Shown: positions 34,290 to 43,904 of the stretch, in pieces
Position numbering within the stretch: the first letter of the stretch is position 1
Layout: every line of letters begins with the position of its first letter
NCBI GenBank assembly: GCA_938005315.1
Contig: CALLOB010000035.1
Location: 1 to 54,640 of the forward strand
Length of the DNA stretch: 54,640 nt
Direction: 5' to 3'
From: an uncultured Phycisphaerae bacterium
Lineage (GTDB): Bacteria > Planctomycetota > Phycisphaerae > UBA1845 > PWPN01
Made by a program: the position numbers and the translations under genes
Notes under the pieces: generated by a model
The model's input: only the letters and a program-made list of their open reading frames with translations
Database searches by the model: none
What the model was told of the DNA's origin: nothing

Positions 34290-35576
34290 TCACAGATACG
34301 CGTCCGCGACCTTGCGGACCGCCTCGGCGATCATGTCGCAGTCCTGTTCGGTCATCTGCGGCGGCACGTTGATGTGCACCGCCCGGCCGAGCAGGTCCGC
34401 GGTCCGCGGGCAGAGGTTGTCGTAGCTCACCGGCGCGCCTTTGCGGGCCGGGTCGCGGAACGGATAGCCCTCGGGCGTGGGCGTGACCTGCTCGATCAGC
34501 TGGCGCCAGTGATGGGCGACGTGCCAATCGGGGATGTCGCGGTGGTACGGATGCATCACGTCCACGCCCTCGGCCGCCAGGGCCCTGACGAACTTCTCGC
34601 ACAGCTCGACGGTAGGGACCATGAACATCACGCAGATGCCGGTGTCGCCCTCGGGGTCGTTCTGCCGCCGCGGGACGATGCCTTTGGCCGGCAGATCCGC
34701 CAGGCCGGCGCAGATCCGGGCCTTGTTCCGCCGCATCCGCTCCAGGAGCCCGGGCAGCCGGCGAAACTGGGCCAGTCCGATCGCTCCGGCGGTCTCGGAC
34801 ATCCGGAAGTCGTATCCGAAAAAAAGCTCGCCGGGAAAGCGGGCCGGGGCAAACCGGTCCGGCCGCCAGCAGGCCGCCGAGTCGTGCACCATCTGGGCCC
34901 GGATCCAGGTCCGCTCGTCGTCGGTCAGGAGCATCCCGCCCTCGCCGGTGGTGATGATCTTGTAATACTGGAAGCTGAAGCAGCCGCACTCCCCGAAGGA
35001 CCCCAGCGGTCGGCCCTTATAGGTGCCTCCGCAGGCCTGGGCGTTGTCCTCGATGACCTTCAGCCCGTGACGGCGGGCGATGTCCATGATCCGGTCCATG
35101 TCGCACGCCGAGCCGCGCATGTGGACCGGCATGACCGCCTTCGTGCGCGGGGTGATTTTGCGCTCCAGATCCGCCGGGTCGATGGTGAAGGAATCGTCCA
35201 CCTCGGCGATGATCGGCACCGCCCGGGCGCTCAGCACCGCCGAGGCGCTCGACCAGTAGGTGAAGGCCGGCACGATGACCTCGTCGCCGGGCCCGATGCC
35301 GCAGGCCTCCAGAGCGCAGATCAGAGCCGACGTGCACGAGTTGACCGCCAGGGCATATTTCCGTCCGCACATGTCCGCGATGCAGCGTTCGAAGGCCGCC
35401 ACCTTGGAAGTCAAGCCGTCGGGCATGTAGTAGCGGAAGATATACTTCTTATCGAGGGCGTCGCAGACCTCGCGCTTCTCATCCTCGCCGATTTCGTATC
35501 CCCCGGGGTACATCGGGATATTGGGGGTGGTCTTGGCGCGGGGGCCGCCGTCGATTGCCAGTCTTGCCTGTGCCAT
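34290..35576 (-). CDS. DegT/DnrJ/EryC1/StrS-family aminotransferase
   Basis: A 428-residue PLP enzyme of the family that transaminates keto-sugars or, less often, catalyses dehydration in NDP-sugar pathways. It shows VNSCTSALICAL (phosphate-binding), DEVIVPAFTYWSSA, KVIEDNAQACGGTYKG (D177 contacting the PLP ring) and FSFQYYKIITTGEGG, with the Schiff-base lysine K206. The lysine is intact, so aminotransferase activity is expected. The start has an AGGTGAGG ribosome binding site. No sugar dehydratase or epimerase is adjacent. The product may be an amino sugar for surface polysaccharide, but a role in catabolism cannot be excluded. Confidence 0.92.
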   Translation of the reverse strand: MAQARLAIDGGPRAKTTPNIPMYPGGYEIGEDEKREVCDALDKKYIFRYYMPDGLTSKVAAFERCIADMCGRKYALAVNSCTSALICALEACGIGPGDEVIVPAFTYWSSASAVLSARAVPIIAEVDDSFTIDPADLERKITPRTKAVMPVHMRGSACDMDRIMDIARRHGLKVIEDNAQACGGTYKGRPLGSFGECGCFSFQYYKIITTGEGGMLLTDDERTWIRAQMVHDSAACWRPDRFAPARFPGELFFGYDFRMSETAGAIGLAQFRRLPGLLERMRRNKARICAGLADLPAKGIVPRRQNDPEGDTGICVMFMVPTVELCEKFVRALAAEGVDVMHPYHRDIPDWHVAHHWRQLIEQVTPTPEGYPFRDPARKGAPVSYDNLCPRTADLLGRAVHINVPPQMTEQDCDMIAEAVRKVADAYL

Positions 35577-35962
35577 GTTCGCCTCACCTGCCGATCGCCG
35601 AAAAACATCGGGCGTCATCATCCCGCCCGCCTGTCGGCCATGCGGCGGCATCATATCCGGGACGTGTCTGCGCTGCAAACGGCCGGCACTTTAAATCGCT
35701 TCAGCCTGACCGTCGCGGACCGACCGGTTTCAGCGGCCGGCCGCTCCTCCATGCGATACGCCGGGCTCCCGACGCGATCGGCCGCGGCCCCGGCTTGCTG
35801 GATGCCGGCAATTGCGGAGTCGTGCCACAACCACAGCATCAGGGTTGCCCGGCCCGGGGGTTCGACCAGCAGACCATCCGGCCGGGCAGGTCGCATGGTG
35901 CGGTCCGGCCCCGGCCGTCGGGGCGGGCGAGAACCAGCTTGGCGTCGTTCCGCGGGCGGTTC
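35577..35962. other. Intergenic region between DegT and GH28-like genes
   Basis: No supported gene. A short AT-rich patch (TTTAAATCG around 35691-35699) lies about 115 bases upstream of the DegT start and may be part of its promoter. The rest is GC-rich without repeats that I could identify. Confidence 0.3.
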
Positions 35963-37612
35963 TCAGCGCCGGTCCGGAGGGCGGTTGGCTTCCTCGAATA
36001 CCGCGGCGGCGTCGATCGCGCCGGTCCATGCGGTGGAGGCCCGGCTGAAATCGTTTCCGACCAGGCCGATGCCGGCGATCCGGCCGGTCAGCCGCAGGAA
36101 GGCCCCGCACCCCGGCGGCGCGACGCAGCCGCTGATCCAGGCGCCTTCCACGTCGCGAAGCACGAGCGGTTCGCCGGCCGGCGGCGCACCTACGGCCAGG
36201 CCGCGTGCCACCAGGTCGCGCACATCCTCGAGGATCAGCCCCGGGCGGGCGTCGGGCTCCTCGGTGACGACCCGGAGGTTGTCCATCGTCAGCCCGGCCA
36301 CATGCCGGATGTACAGCCCTGCGGCCGGGAGCGTGCCGAACATCGTGCACTCCGGGTAGCCGGCCGGCTTTTCCGGAATCCGCCGGCCGGCGTCTGCGGC
36401 GGTGCCGCCGCCGCGAGTGGAGATCAGGATGTCGCGCAGCGTCAGGTTCTCGATGCTGTGGCCCGGCAGGCCGGTGATCGCCGACCCCAGCCGCGAGGCG
36501 CCGGTGGCGATGACGTTGGAGATGACGACGTTGCGCATGCGGCCCATCCCCGGCGGCGGGGCGTCCGAAACGTGCGGGCGGGCCCGGTTTCCCAGCCGGA
36601 TGAAGATCGGCGACTCGGTGCCCTCGATGGCCACGTTGGAGATGACCACGTCCTCGAGCATGCCGCCGTCGACCATCTGCAGGGCGATGCCGCCGCTGCC
36701 GCGCGGATGCCCGTAGAAGCGGACCGGAAACCGTGACGGGCGGATGACGACATTGGTCGCCGCGATGTGGCGGAACCCGCCCGTGGTCTCGGTGCCCAGC
36801 TTCAGGCCGTTGCAGTGGCTGCTGACCACGCAGTCGGAGATGGTCACGCCCTCGCAGGGCCGCGGCCCGGTGCTCTTGAGCGTGATGGCGTCGTCCCCGG
36901 TGTCGCCGGTGCAGCCGGTGACACGGACATTACGGCACCCGTCGATGTCCAGCATGTCGTTGTTGAGGTTGCAGTGGCCCTCGACGGTCAGGTCGCGCAG
37001 AACGACGTCGTCGCAGTCCAGGTAATGCTGCGTCCACATCGGCGGATCGCGCAGGGTCAGCCCCTCGACGCGCACCTTCCGGCATGACACGAAGCGGATC
37101 AGGTAGGGCCGGCGCAGGTAGGCCGGATCGTCGGAGTCCGGGGCGCGGGCGAAAGCCGGGTGGCCGCCCTGCCCGTCGATCGTGCCACGCCCGACCAGGG
37201 CGATGTCCTGGGCCTTCTCCGCGTAGATCAGCGCGTGGCGGACATAGGTGTCGCTGTAGGAGCGGTAGGCCGGCGCGTGCGGCGGGTAATCCTCCAGCGA
37301 CGTGCTGCCCAGTAGCACGGCCCCGTCCTCCAGCACCAGCGCGACCCCGTCCCGCAGCACCAGTCCGCCGGTTACCCAGCGCCCGGGGGGAATCCGCAGG
37401 CTTCCGCCGCCTGCGGCCGAGATCTCGTCGATCGCCCGCTGGATCGCGGCGGTGTTGACCGTCCGGCCGTCGGGCACGGCACCGTAATCGCCGATCGAAC
37501 GCGGCACGGAGGCGGCCGAGGCGTCCGAACCGCGGACCGGTCCGGGCAGCGCGGCGCCGAGAACCAGCACCAGCCGGATCGCCGAAGTCGTAGCGCCCGT
37601 CAGGGGTTGCAT
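35963..37612 (-). CDS. Exported glycoside hydrolase family 28-like protein
   Basis: A 549-residue right-handed beta-helix protein. The signal peptide spans about 1-28 (MQPLTG, hydrophobic, then PVRGS). The N-terminal domain starts IGDYGAVPDGRTVNTAAIQRAID, typical of pectate-lyase-superfamily/GH28 proteins. The catalytic acids of polygalacturonases appear as NNDMLDID (N218, D219) and TGDDAIT (D240, D241). The usual GHG and RIK motifs are not evident (NGLKLGTET is in the place of one), so the substrate may differ from polygalacturonan. ATG 37612 with GCGAGGC upstream is used; an upstream ATG would bury the signal peptide. It is divergent from the metallophosphoesterase gene. It likely degrades algal or plant uronic-acid glycans. 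Confidence 0.85.
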   Translation of the reverse strand: MQPLTGATTSAIRLVLVLGAALPGPVRGSDASAASVPRSIGDYGAVPDGRTVNTAAIQRAIDEISAAGGGSLRIPPGRWVTGGLVLRDGVALVLEDGAVLLGSTSLEDYPPHAPAYRSYSDTYVRHALIYAEKAQDIALVGRGTIDGQGGHPAFARAPDSDDPAYLRRPYLIRFVSCRKVRVEGLTLRDPPMWTQHYLDCDDVVLRDLTVEGHCNLNNDMLDIDGCRNVRVTGCTGDTGDDAITLKSTGPRPCEGVTISDCVVSSHCNGLKLGTETTGGFRHIAATNVVIRPSRFPVRFYGHPRGSGGIALQMVDGGMLEDVVISNVAIEGTESPIFIRLGNRARPHVSDAPPPGMGRMRNVVISNVIATGASRLGSAITGLPGHSIENLTLRDILISTRGGGTAADAGRRIPEKPAGYPECTMFGTLPAAGLYIRHVAGLTMDNLRVVTEEPDARPGLILEDVRDLVARGLAVGAPPAGEPLVLRDVEGAWISGCVAPPGCGAFLRLTGRIAGIGLVGNDFSRASTAWTGAIDAAAVFEEANRPPDRR

Positions 37613-37884
37613 GAAGCCTCGCCAGCCGCTGGGGCAGGTCCGGTCGCTTCCGGGCCGGGCCTGCCTTGGAGCGGGGGGCATCGTAACGGCCGGGTCGCCA
37701 GAGGTCGAGGAGCCGGCGCGCGGAGAGGCGGGACGATCGTGGCACGCTCATGGTAGGTGGCCTACAATCGCGCCAAACTCGCCGTTGCGGAGCGATAGGC
37801 GGGCCGGTCGGATGCATCGCGGGGCGCGGAGGCGGCACCTGCGACCGGGCATGCTGAGAAGATTCATCCGTGCACGGAGACGCC

Positions 37885-39234
37885 ATGTCGGCCTGCTGGC
37901 AACGGACACTTCGTCGAGTGCTGCTGCTGCTGGCAATGGCGGTCTGCTTCGCGCTGCTGGTGGCACACCTCAGCGGCGCATCCCGGCGGTCGCGACCGGC
38001 GGTGGTGCTGATCACCGGCACCCTGGTCTTCCTGCCGACGTTCTACTGGTGGGCGTGGGTGGATCAGCGACTGGCTCAGGCGCGGCGGCTCGGGCGACGA
38101 ACAGGTCTGCGTCTCGGGCTGCGCCTGGCGACCGGCGGGTACGCGGCGCTGATGTTCGCGCCCGTGCTGATCATGGCCTTCTCCGACCGGCGGGACAACG
38201 CCCTGCCGGCCCCGCTGATGATGTGGGCTCTGGTATGGCATCTGACGCTGGGGGCGGCCACGGTCGGAATCCTGGCGGTGCCGTGCTGGGAATGCGTCGC
38301 CCGGCTGACGGCGCTGCGGGGAGGTCGACAACACGGCTCCGGTCACGATCCGATGGGCGTGACCGGGACGGGGCCCGTCTCGACGCGGCGGGCGTTTCTG
38401 CGCCAGGCCGGGGCATTGGCTCCAGTGGCGATCGCCGCGGGCGGCACGGGCGTCGGGCTGATCGAGTCCGGCCGGTTCGTGGTCCGGCGGCATGCGATTC
38501 GCGTGCCGGGGCTCCCCGATCGCCTCCGCGGGCTGACGATCACGCACCTGACGGATCTTCACGTCGGACGTCTGTTCCGCCCGGAGCATCTGCCGGCCAT
38601 GGTCGAGGCGGCCAACCGGCTGGGCAGCGACATCGTGGCCGTCACCGGCGACATCATCAACCACAGCCGGCACTATCTGCCGGACGCCTGCGAGGCCCTG
38701 GCGGCACTGGAACACCGCCACGGCAGATTCATCGTGGCCGGCAACCACGACCTGATGGATGCCCCGCGCGAGGTGCTGGCTTACCTGGCGCACCGCGAGC
38801 CCGGCTTCCTGTGGGGCCGGAACACGCGCGTGGAGATCGGCGGCGAGATCCTGCAGATCGCCGGGCTGCGGTGGTCGCGGTTCGACGAGCCGACGTTCGA
38901 CGAGCCCGGCCACCGGGCCTGCGCGGCCGAAGCCCTGTCCGGCGCGGACATGGCCCGGTGCACCATCGCCCTGGCGCATCATCCGCACGCCTTCGACGCC
39001 CTGGCCGGGCACGGCGCGAACCTGGTCCTGGCCGGGCACACGCACGGCGGCCAGATCATGTTGACGCCGCAGGGGGCCGCGCGGCCGGTGGGCGCCGGAA
39101 CGCCCCTGTTCCGCTATCTGTGGGGCGAATACGCCCTGGGCGACGCCCGGCTGTTCGTCAGCGCGGGAGTGGGCAACTGGTTTCCGATCCGGATCAACGC
39201 CCCGGCCGAGATCGTGCAGTTGCGGCTGATCTGA
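37885..39234 (+). CDS. Integral membrane metallophosphoesterase (YkuE/YaeI-like)
   Basis: A 449-residue protein with four predicted membrane segments (about 12-27, 39-56, 81-99, 115-133). A basic TRRAFLRQAG segment (about 167-176) resembling a twin-arginine motif precedes another hydrophobic stretch. The catalytic domain has TDLHVGR (223-229), GDIINH (255-260), GNHD (286-289), LAHHPHAFD and AGHTHGGQ. YaeI and LpxH relatives cleave phosphate from lipids. This may dephosphorylate membrane lipids, but peptidoglycan precursors or other substrates are possible. GGAG lies six bases before ATG 37885; an in-frame GTG at 37870 is the alternative. It is transcribed divergently from the GH28-like gene. 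Confidence 0.9.
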   Translation: MSACWQRTLRRVLLLLAMAVCFALLVAHLSGASRRSRPAVVLITGTLVFLPTFYWWAWVDQRLAQARRLGRRTGLRLGLRLATGGYAALMFAPVLIMAFSDRRDNALPAPLMMWALVWHLTLGAATVGILAVPCWECVARLTALRGGRQHGSGHDPMGVTGTGPVSTRRAFLRQAGALAPVAIAAGGTGVGLIESGRFVVRRHAIRVPGLPDRLRGLTITHLTDLHVGRLFRPEHLPAMVEAANRLGSDIVAVTGDIINHSRHYLPDACEALAALEHRHGRFIVAGNHDLMDAPREVLAYLAHREPGFLWGRNTRVEIGGEILQIAGLRWSRFDEPTFDEPGHRACAAEALSGADMARCTIALAHHPHAFDALAGHGANLVLAGHTHGGQIMLTPQGAARPVGAGTPLFRYLWGEYALGDARLFVSAGVGNWFPIRINAPAEIVQLRLI

Positions 39235-39283
39235 CGGCGGACTTTGCGGGCCGTCGGCCCGAAAATCGCATGGCCTGCGCGAT

Positions 39284-39964
39284 TCACTTCGACGACCGGC
39301 CCGGCTTCATTCTGGCCAGCAGTTCCCGGCGGTAGGCCTCGCTGCCGAGCTGATCGAGACGGGCGCACTCCTCGGCAGAAAGGAACGTCGGCGTGCCGAC
39401 CTGCAGGGCCGCATGCTGGATGACCGCCTGCTCCTCGACGGCCAGCGTGCGGAAGTAGGCCTCCTTGATGCCGGTACCGACGGTGATGACGCCGTGATTG
39501 CGGAGCACGATGCCCTTGACCGCCGGATCGCCGACCACGGCCTCGACGGCGGCCGCGAGCTCCGGCGTGGTCACGGTGACGTAGGGGATATGCGGCACGT
39601 TGGACCCGAGGTAGACGTGGAAATCAGCGAACATCGGGCGCAGATCGTGCCCGGCTGCGGTCAGGGCGATGGTGACCGGCGGGTGGGTATGCATGACGGC
39701 GTTGACCTCCGGCCGGCGGCGATAGACGGCCAGGTGCATCAGTACCTCGCTGGATGGCCGGCGCGTGCCGCGGATCACTTCGCCGCTGGAGATCGACACC
39801 CCGGGGTAGTCATCGGGCCCGGCGTCCAGAAAGGAGAAGCCGCTGGGCGAGATCCACATGGTGTCCCCCTCGCGGGCGCTGACGTTGCCGCCGGCGCCGC
39901 GAACCAGTCCGTCGCGGACCAGCGATGCGGCCGTGGCCGCCAGTTCCTCAAGCATCGCGCTCAT
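39284..39964 (-). CDS. Class II aldolase/adducin-family protein
   Basis: A 226-residue protein of the fuculose-1-phosphate aldolase / ribulose-5-phosphate 4-epimerase family. The phosphate-binding loop GGNVSAR (25-31) and PSGFSF are present. E73 in SSEVLMH is the catalytic acid position. The zinc ligands are H92 and H94 in MHTHPP and H157 in LRNHGV. It should cleave or epimerise a sugar phosphate made by the FGGY kinase two genes upstream. GGGGAG lies seven bases upstream of the ATG. Its start overlaps the phosphohexomutase stop by 17 bases. Whether it is a fuculose, rhamnulose or other aldolase cannot be decided. Confidence 0.9.
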   Translation of the reverse strand: MSAMLEELAATAASLVRDGLVRGAGGNVSAREGDTMWISPSGFSFLDAGPDDYPGVSISSGEVIRGTRRPSSEVLMHLAVYRRRPEVNAVMHTHPPVTIALTAAGHDLRPMFADFHVYLGSNVPHIPYVTVTTPELAAAVEAVVGDPAVKGIVLRNHGVITVGTGIKEAYFRTLAVEEQAVIQHAALQVGTPTFLSAEECARLDQLGSEAYRRELLARMKPGRSSK

Positions 39965-41357
39965 GTTCTCGCTCCCCGGCGGTCGCGCGCCGGTACTGTT
40001 CCAGGAGAAGATCGCCCACGTCACCCAGCGGCCCGGCGAACGCCCGCACGATGGCGTCGAGCCGCTGTGGTGTCGGGGCCTCGAACCGCAGGGTCAGCTT
40101 GGCCTCGGTGACCGAGCTGCGAATCATGCCCCAGCCGTCCTCGAAATCGATCCGCACGCCGTCGAGGCAGGTCTGCGGCCGGTCGGCGAATGCCCGTTTC
40201 ACGTTTTCGATGAGCTGCTCGCGACGCAGCGGATCGACGGGCACGCGAAGATCCGGTGTCAGGCAGGTGAGCGGACACTCCCGCCGCAACTGCGACAGCG
40301 GGCGGCCCGCGGCGGCCAGGTGGGCGATCATGCGGCAGGCGGTGTAGAGGCTGTCGTCGGCCCCGGCGATGCATCCGTGGAAGTAGTGGCCGCTGATCTC
40401 GGCCCCGAACAGGGCCTGCTCGCGCAGCATCCGCGAGCGGATGAAGGCGTGGCCACTGCGTTCGCGCAGGGGCTGTCCGCCGTGCTCGGCGGCGCGTCGT
40501 GCGACCAGATCGCTGAACTTCAGGTCGAAGATCAGCCTCCGTCCGCGGATCTCGGGCCCCAGGGCCTCCAGCAGCACCCAGACGGTCTCCTCGGCGGTCA
40601 GCGGCCTTCCCTCGTCGTCGACGAACGCCACCCGGTCGCCGTCCCCGTCGAAGGCCACACCGAGGGCCGCGCCGCAGTCCCGCACCGCCCGGCCCAGGGC
40701 ACGGAGGCACGTCGGCCCGATGCAGTCCGGACCGCGGTCGGGAAAGGTCCCGTCGGCCAGGTCGTGAATGGTCCGGACGCCGGCCGCGGGAAGCAGGGCC
40801 TGCAGGTACGCCCCGGCACGCCCCGACCAGGAGCCGTTGCCCGGATCCAGGACTGCGATCCAGCTGCCGACCCGGTCGCAAGGCGGCAGCGCCTGCTTCA
40901 ACCACTGCAGATACTCGGCGGCGATGTCCCTCCGGATGCGTCGCCCGGGTCCGCGCGGGGAGGCATCCGATCCGTCCTCGACGAACCGGCGCAGATGCTG
41001 GACGTCCTCCTCCTGGACGGGTCTGTCGCCGATCATCCACTTCAGCCCGTTCATCTCCGGGGGATTGTGGGACGCGGTGACGATCGCACAGGCCTGAAGC
41101 TCCAGACGGAACTTGGCGAAGTAGACCATCGGCGTGGGAATGATGCCCAGGTCGATGACCTCCGTTCCCCCCTCGACAAGTCCCTCGGCCAGGGCCTCGA
41201 GAAACGAAGGGGTCGTCGAACGCACGTCTCCGCCGACCGCCACGCGCGCCCCGGCCGGCAGTTGCAGCCCCAGTCCCAGGCCCCAGCGGCGGTAGAGCTC
41301 CGGCGTCAGCTCGCGGCCGGCATGGCCGCGGATGTCGCATGGTTTGTAGACGCTCAC
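39948..41357 (-). CDS. Phosphoglucomutase/phosphomannomutase family protein
   Basis: A 469-residue alpha-D-phosphohexomutase. The phosphoserine loop is TASHNP with S96, the magnesium loop is DGDGDR (237-242), the sugar-binding loop is GAEISGHYF, and the C-terminal phosphate-binding loop is RSSVTEAKLTLRFE. The start is GTG at 41357, which overlaps the upstream kinase stop (GTGA). The open frame continues upstream but the protein clearly begins SVYKPCDIRG, as is standard for this family. It would interconvert sugar 1- and 6-phosphates in the cytoplasm. The tight coupling to a sugar kinase and an aldolase suggests a catabolic role, but a role in exopolysaccharide precursor supply is also possible. 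Confidence 0.92.
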   Translation of the reverse strand: MSVYKPCDIRGHAGRELTPELYRRWGLGLGLQLPAGARVAVGGDVRSTTPSFLEALAEGLVEGGTEVIDLGIIPTPMVYFAKFRLELQACAIVTASHNPPEMNGLKWMIGDRPVQEEDVQHLRRFVEDGSDASPRGPGRRIRRDIAAEYLQWLKQALPPCDRVGSWIAVLDPGNGSWSGRAGAYLQALLPAAGVRTIHDLADGTFPDRGPDCIGPTCLRALGRAVRDCGAALGVAFDGDGDRVAFVDDEGRPLTAEETVWVLLEALGPEIRGRRLIFDLKFSDLVARRAAEHGGQPLRERSGHAFIRSRMLREQALFGAEISGHYFHGCIAGADDSLYTACRMIAHLAAAGRPLSQLRRECPLTCLTPDLRVPVDPLRREQLIENVKRAFADRPQTCLDGVRIDFEDGWGMIRSSVTEAKLTLRFEAPTPQRLDAIVRAFAGPLGDVGDLLLEQYRRATAGEREHERDA

Positions 41358-42814
41358 AGATAGCCCCTGCGCTGCAGTTCGTCGCAAAAGCGCCCGTAAA
41401 CGGTCTGAAAACGCGACGCTTCGACCGGGTCGGGCACCATGGTGCGTTCGACCCGGACCAGCCGGCCGGCGGCCTCGGTCACGGAGCAGCCCAGGGCGCC
41501 GGCGGCGGCCAGTACCGCGCTGCCGGCGGCCGAGTCCGGGCATGCCGGGCGGTGGATCGGACGGCCGGTGAGGTTCGCGCGGCATTGCAGCCAGATGTCG
41601 CTGCGGCTGCCTCCGCCGGTGGAAAAGACCTCGCCGCCGGAGGTGCCGGCGACGTCGTCGAGCACGCCGTAGGCCAGTCGTTCGACGCAGGCCACGCCCT
41701 GCAGGCAGGCCGCGTAGCGGTCCAGCGGATCGAGGGACTCCGGCGGCAGAAACCCCTCGGCGGCGGGTCGCAGAAACGGGAACCGCTCGCCGCGCCGTAC
41801 CAGCGGATAGGCCGGCACGTCGATCGGCAGGCGTCCGGCCGCCGCGGCGTCCATCCGCGCGGGATCCTCGGCGGGAAACAGGGTTGCGATCCACTCGCAG
41901 CCGACGTTGCCGGCCGCTCCCGGAAGCCACAGCCCGCCGGGCAGCTTGTGGCAGTAGACAAGCCCCTCAGGATGGCGACACAGCGAGCGGCTCAGGCCCT
42001 TGAAGACCAGTGTGGTGCCCAGGGTGGTGTTGAAATCGCCCGGCCGGCGGGCGCCAGAGGCCAGAAAGCCGGCCGTGCCGTCGCTGGCTCCGGCAAAGAT
42101 CGCCAGGCCGGGGGGCAGCCCCGTGGCTTCGGCGGCTTGGGCGCACACCCGACCGAGAAATTCGGCCGGGGCGACCACGCGCGGCAGGCGGTCGAGAACC
42201 TCCGGAAACCGCCCCAGCCACGCGGGCCAGCCTTCGTCGATCAGGTCGTAACCGCTCTTGAGGGCGTTGCTGTAGTCCGAAACGCCCCAGCAGCCGGTCA
42301 GCCGGCCGGCGGCGAAGTCGGCCTGATGCAGGAACCAGCGCGTGCGCTCGACGATCGCCGGGGCGTGCCGGGCGAACCAGAGCATCTTGGCCAGGCCGAA
42401 CGAGGCGGCGAAACGGTATCCCAGGCGGGCGCAGAACTCCCCGGCCGCGGCGTTGAGTTCCTCGGCCTCCGGGCCGGACCGGCCGTCGTTGTACATGATG
42501 GCGGCGTGCAGCGGCCGGCCCTGCGCGTCCACCGGCACCACCGTGCCGGAAGTGCCGTCGACCGCCGCGCCGGCGAGGCGATCGGCCGACACGCCGGCGC
42601 GGGTCAGTGTTTCGGTCAACCGCCCGCAGGCCGAGCACAGCGCCGACCACCACGACTCGGCGGATTGCTCGTGAAGTCCGGATCGCCTGAGGCCGTCCGA
42701 CGCCGGCAGGGGGGCATCGGCGACGGCGAGCAACTGTGCTCGCTGGTCGATGGCCAAGGCGCGGACGCCCCCGGTGCCCATATCGATGCCGATGAATACC
42801 GCCTCTTCGCTCAT
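41354..42814 (-). CDS. FGGY-family carbohydrate kinase
   Basis: A 486-residue sugar kinase with two actin-like domains. The N-terminal phosphate loop is FIGIDMGTGGVRALA and the substrate side has GAAVDGTSGTVVPVD. The C-terminal nucleotide region is GASDGTAGFLASG and STGGGSRSDIWLQ. Similarity is of the xylulokinase/fuculokinase kind; the exact sugar is uncertain. ATG 42814 gives the standard N-terminus but no Shine-Dalgarno site is visible (upstream is C-rich), which is unusual in this window. It heads the kinase-mutase-aldolase cassette; both downstream junctions overlap. It would phosphorylate a ketose or alditol for aldol cleavage. Confidence 0.93.
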   Translation of the reverse strand: MSEEAVFIGIDMGTGGVRALAIDQRAQLLAVADAPLPASDGLRRSGLHEQSAESWWSALCSACGRLTETLTRAGVSADRLAGAAVDGTSGTVVPVDAQGRPLHAAIMYNDGRSGPEAEELNAAAGEFCARLGYRFAASFGLAKMLWFARHAPAIVERTRWFLHQADFAAGRLTGCWGVSDYSNALKSGYDLIDEGWPAWLGRFPEVLDRLPRVVAPAEFLGRVCAQAAEATGLPPGLAIFAGASDGTAGFLASGARRPGDFNTTLGTTLVFKGLSRSLCRHPEGLVYCHKLPGGLWLPGAAGNVGCEWIATLFPAEDPARMDAAAAGRLPIDVPAYPLVRRGERFPFLRPAAEGFLPPESLDPLDRYAACLQGVACVERLAYGVLDDVAGTSGGEVFSTGGGSRSDIWLQCRANLTGRPIHRPACPDSAAGSAVLAAAGALGCSVTEAAGRLVRVERTMVPDPVEASRFQTVYGRFCDELQRRGYL

Positions 42815-42890
42815 GACTGTCGTGGGGGGCAGGCGTCGCGGACGCGCCGGCGTCGCCGTCCGCCGTTGAGCCGGTGGCCCGTCGTTCAGG

Positions 42891-43886
<996 letters not shown>

Positions 43887-43904
43887 GGCGGGTTCTCGGG
43901 AACT

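Noticed and set aside
37739-37760. TGGCACG before the membrane metallophosphoesterase gene as a sigma-54 promoter
   Set aside because: No GC at -12 with correct spacing. A TACAAT hexamer nearby also lacks a good -35 partner, so no promoter was called.
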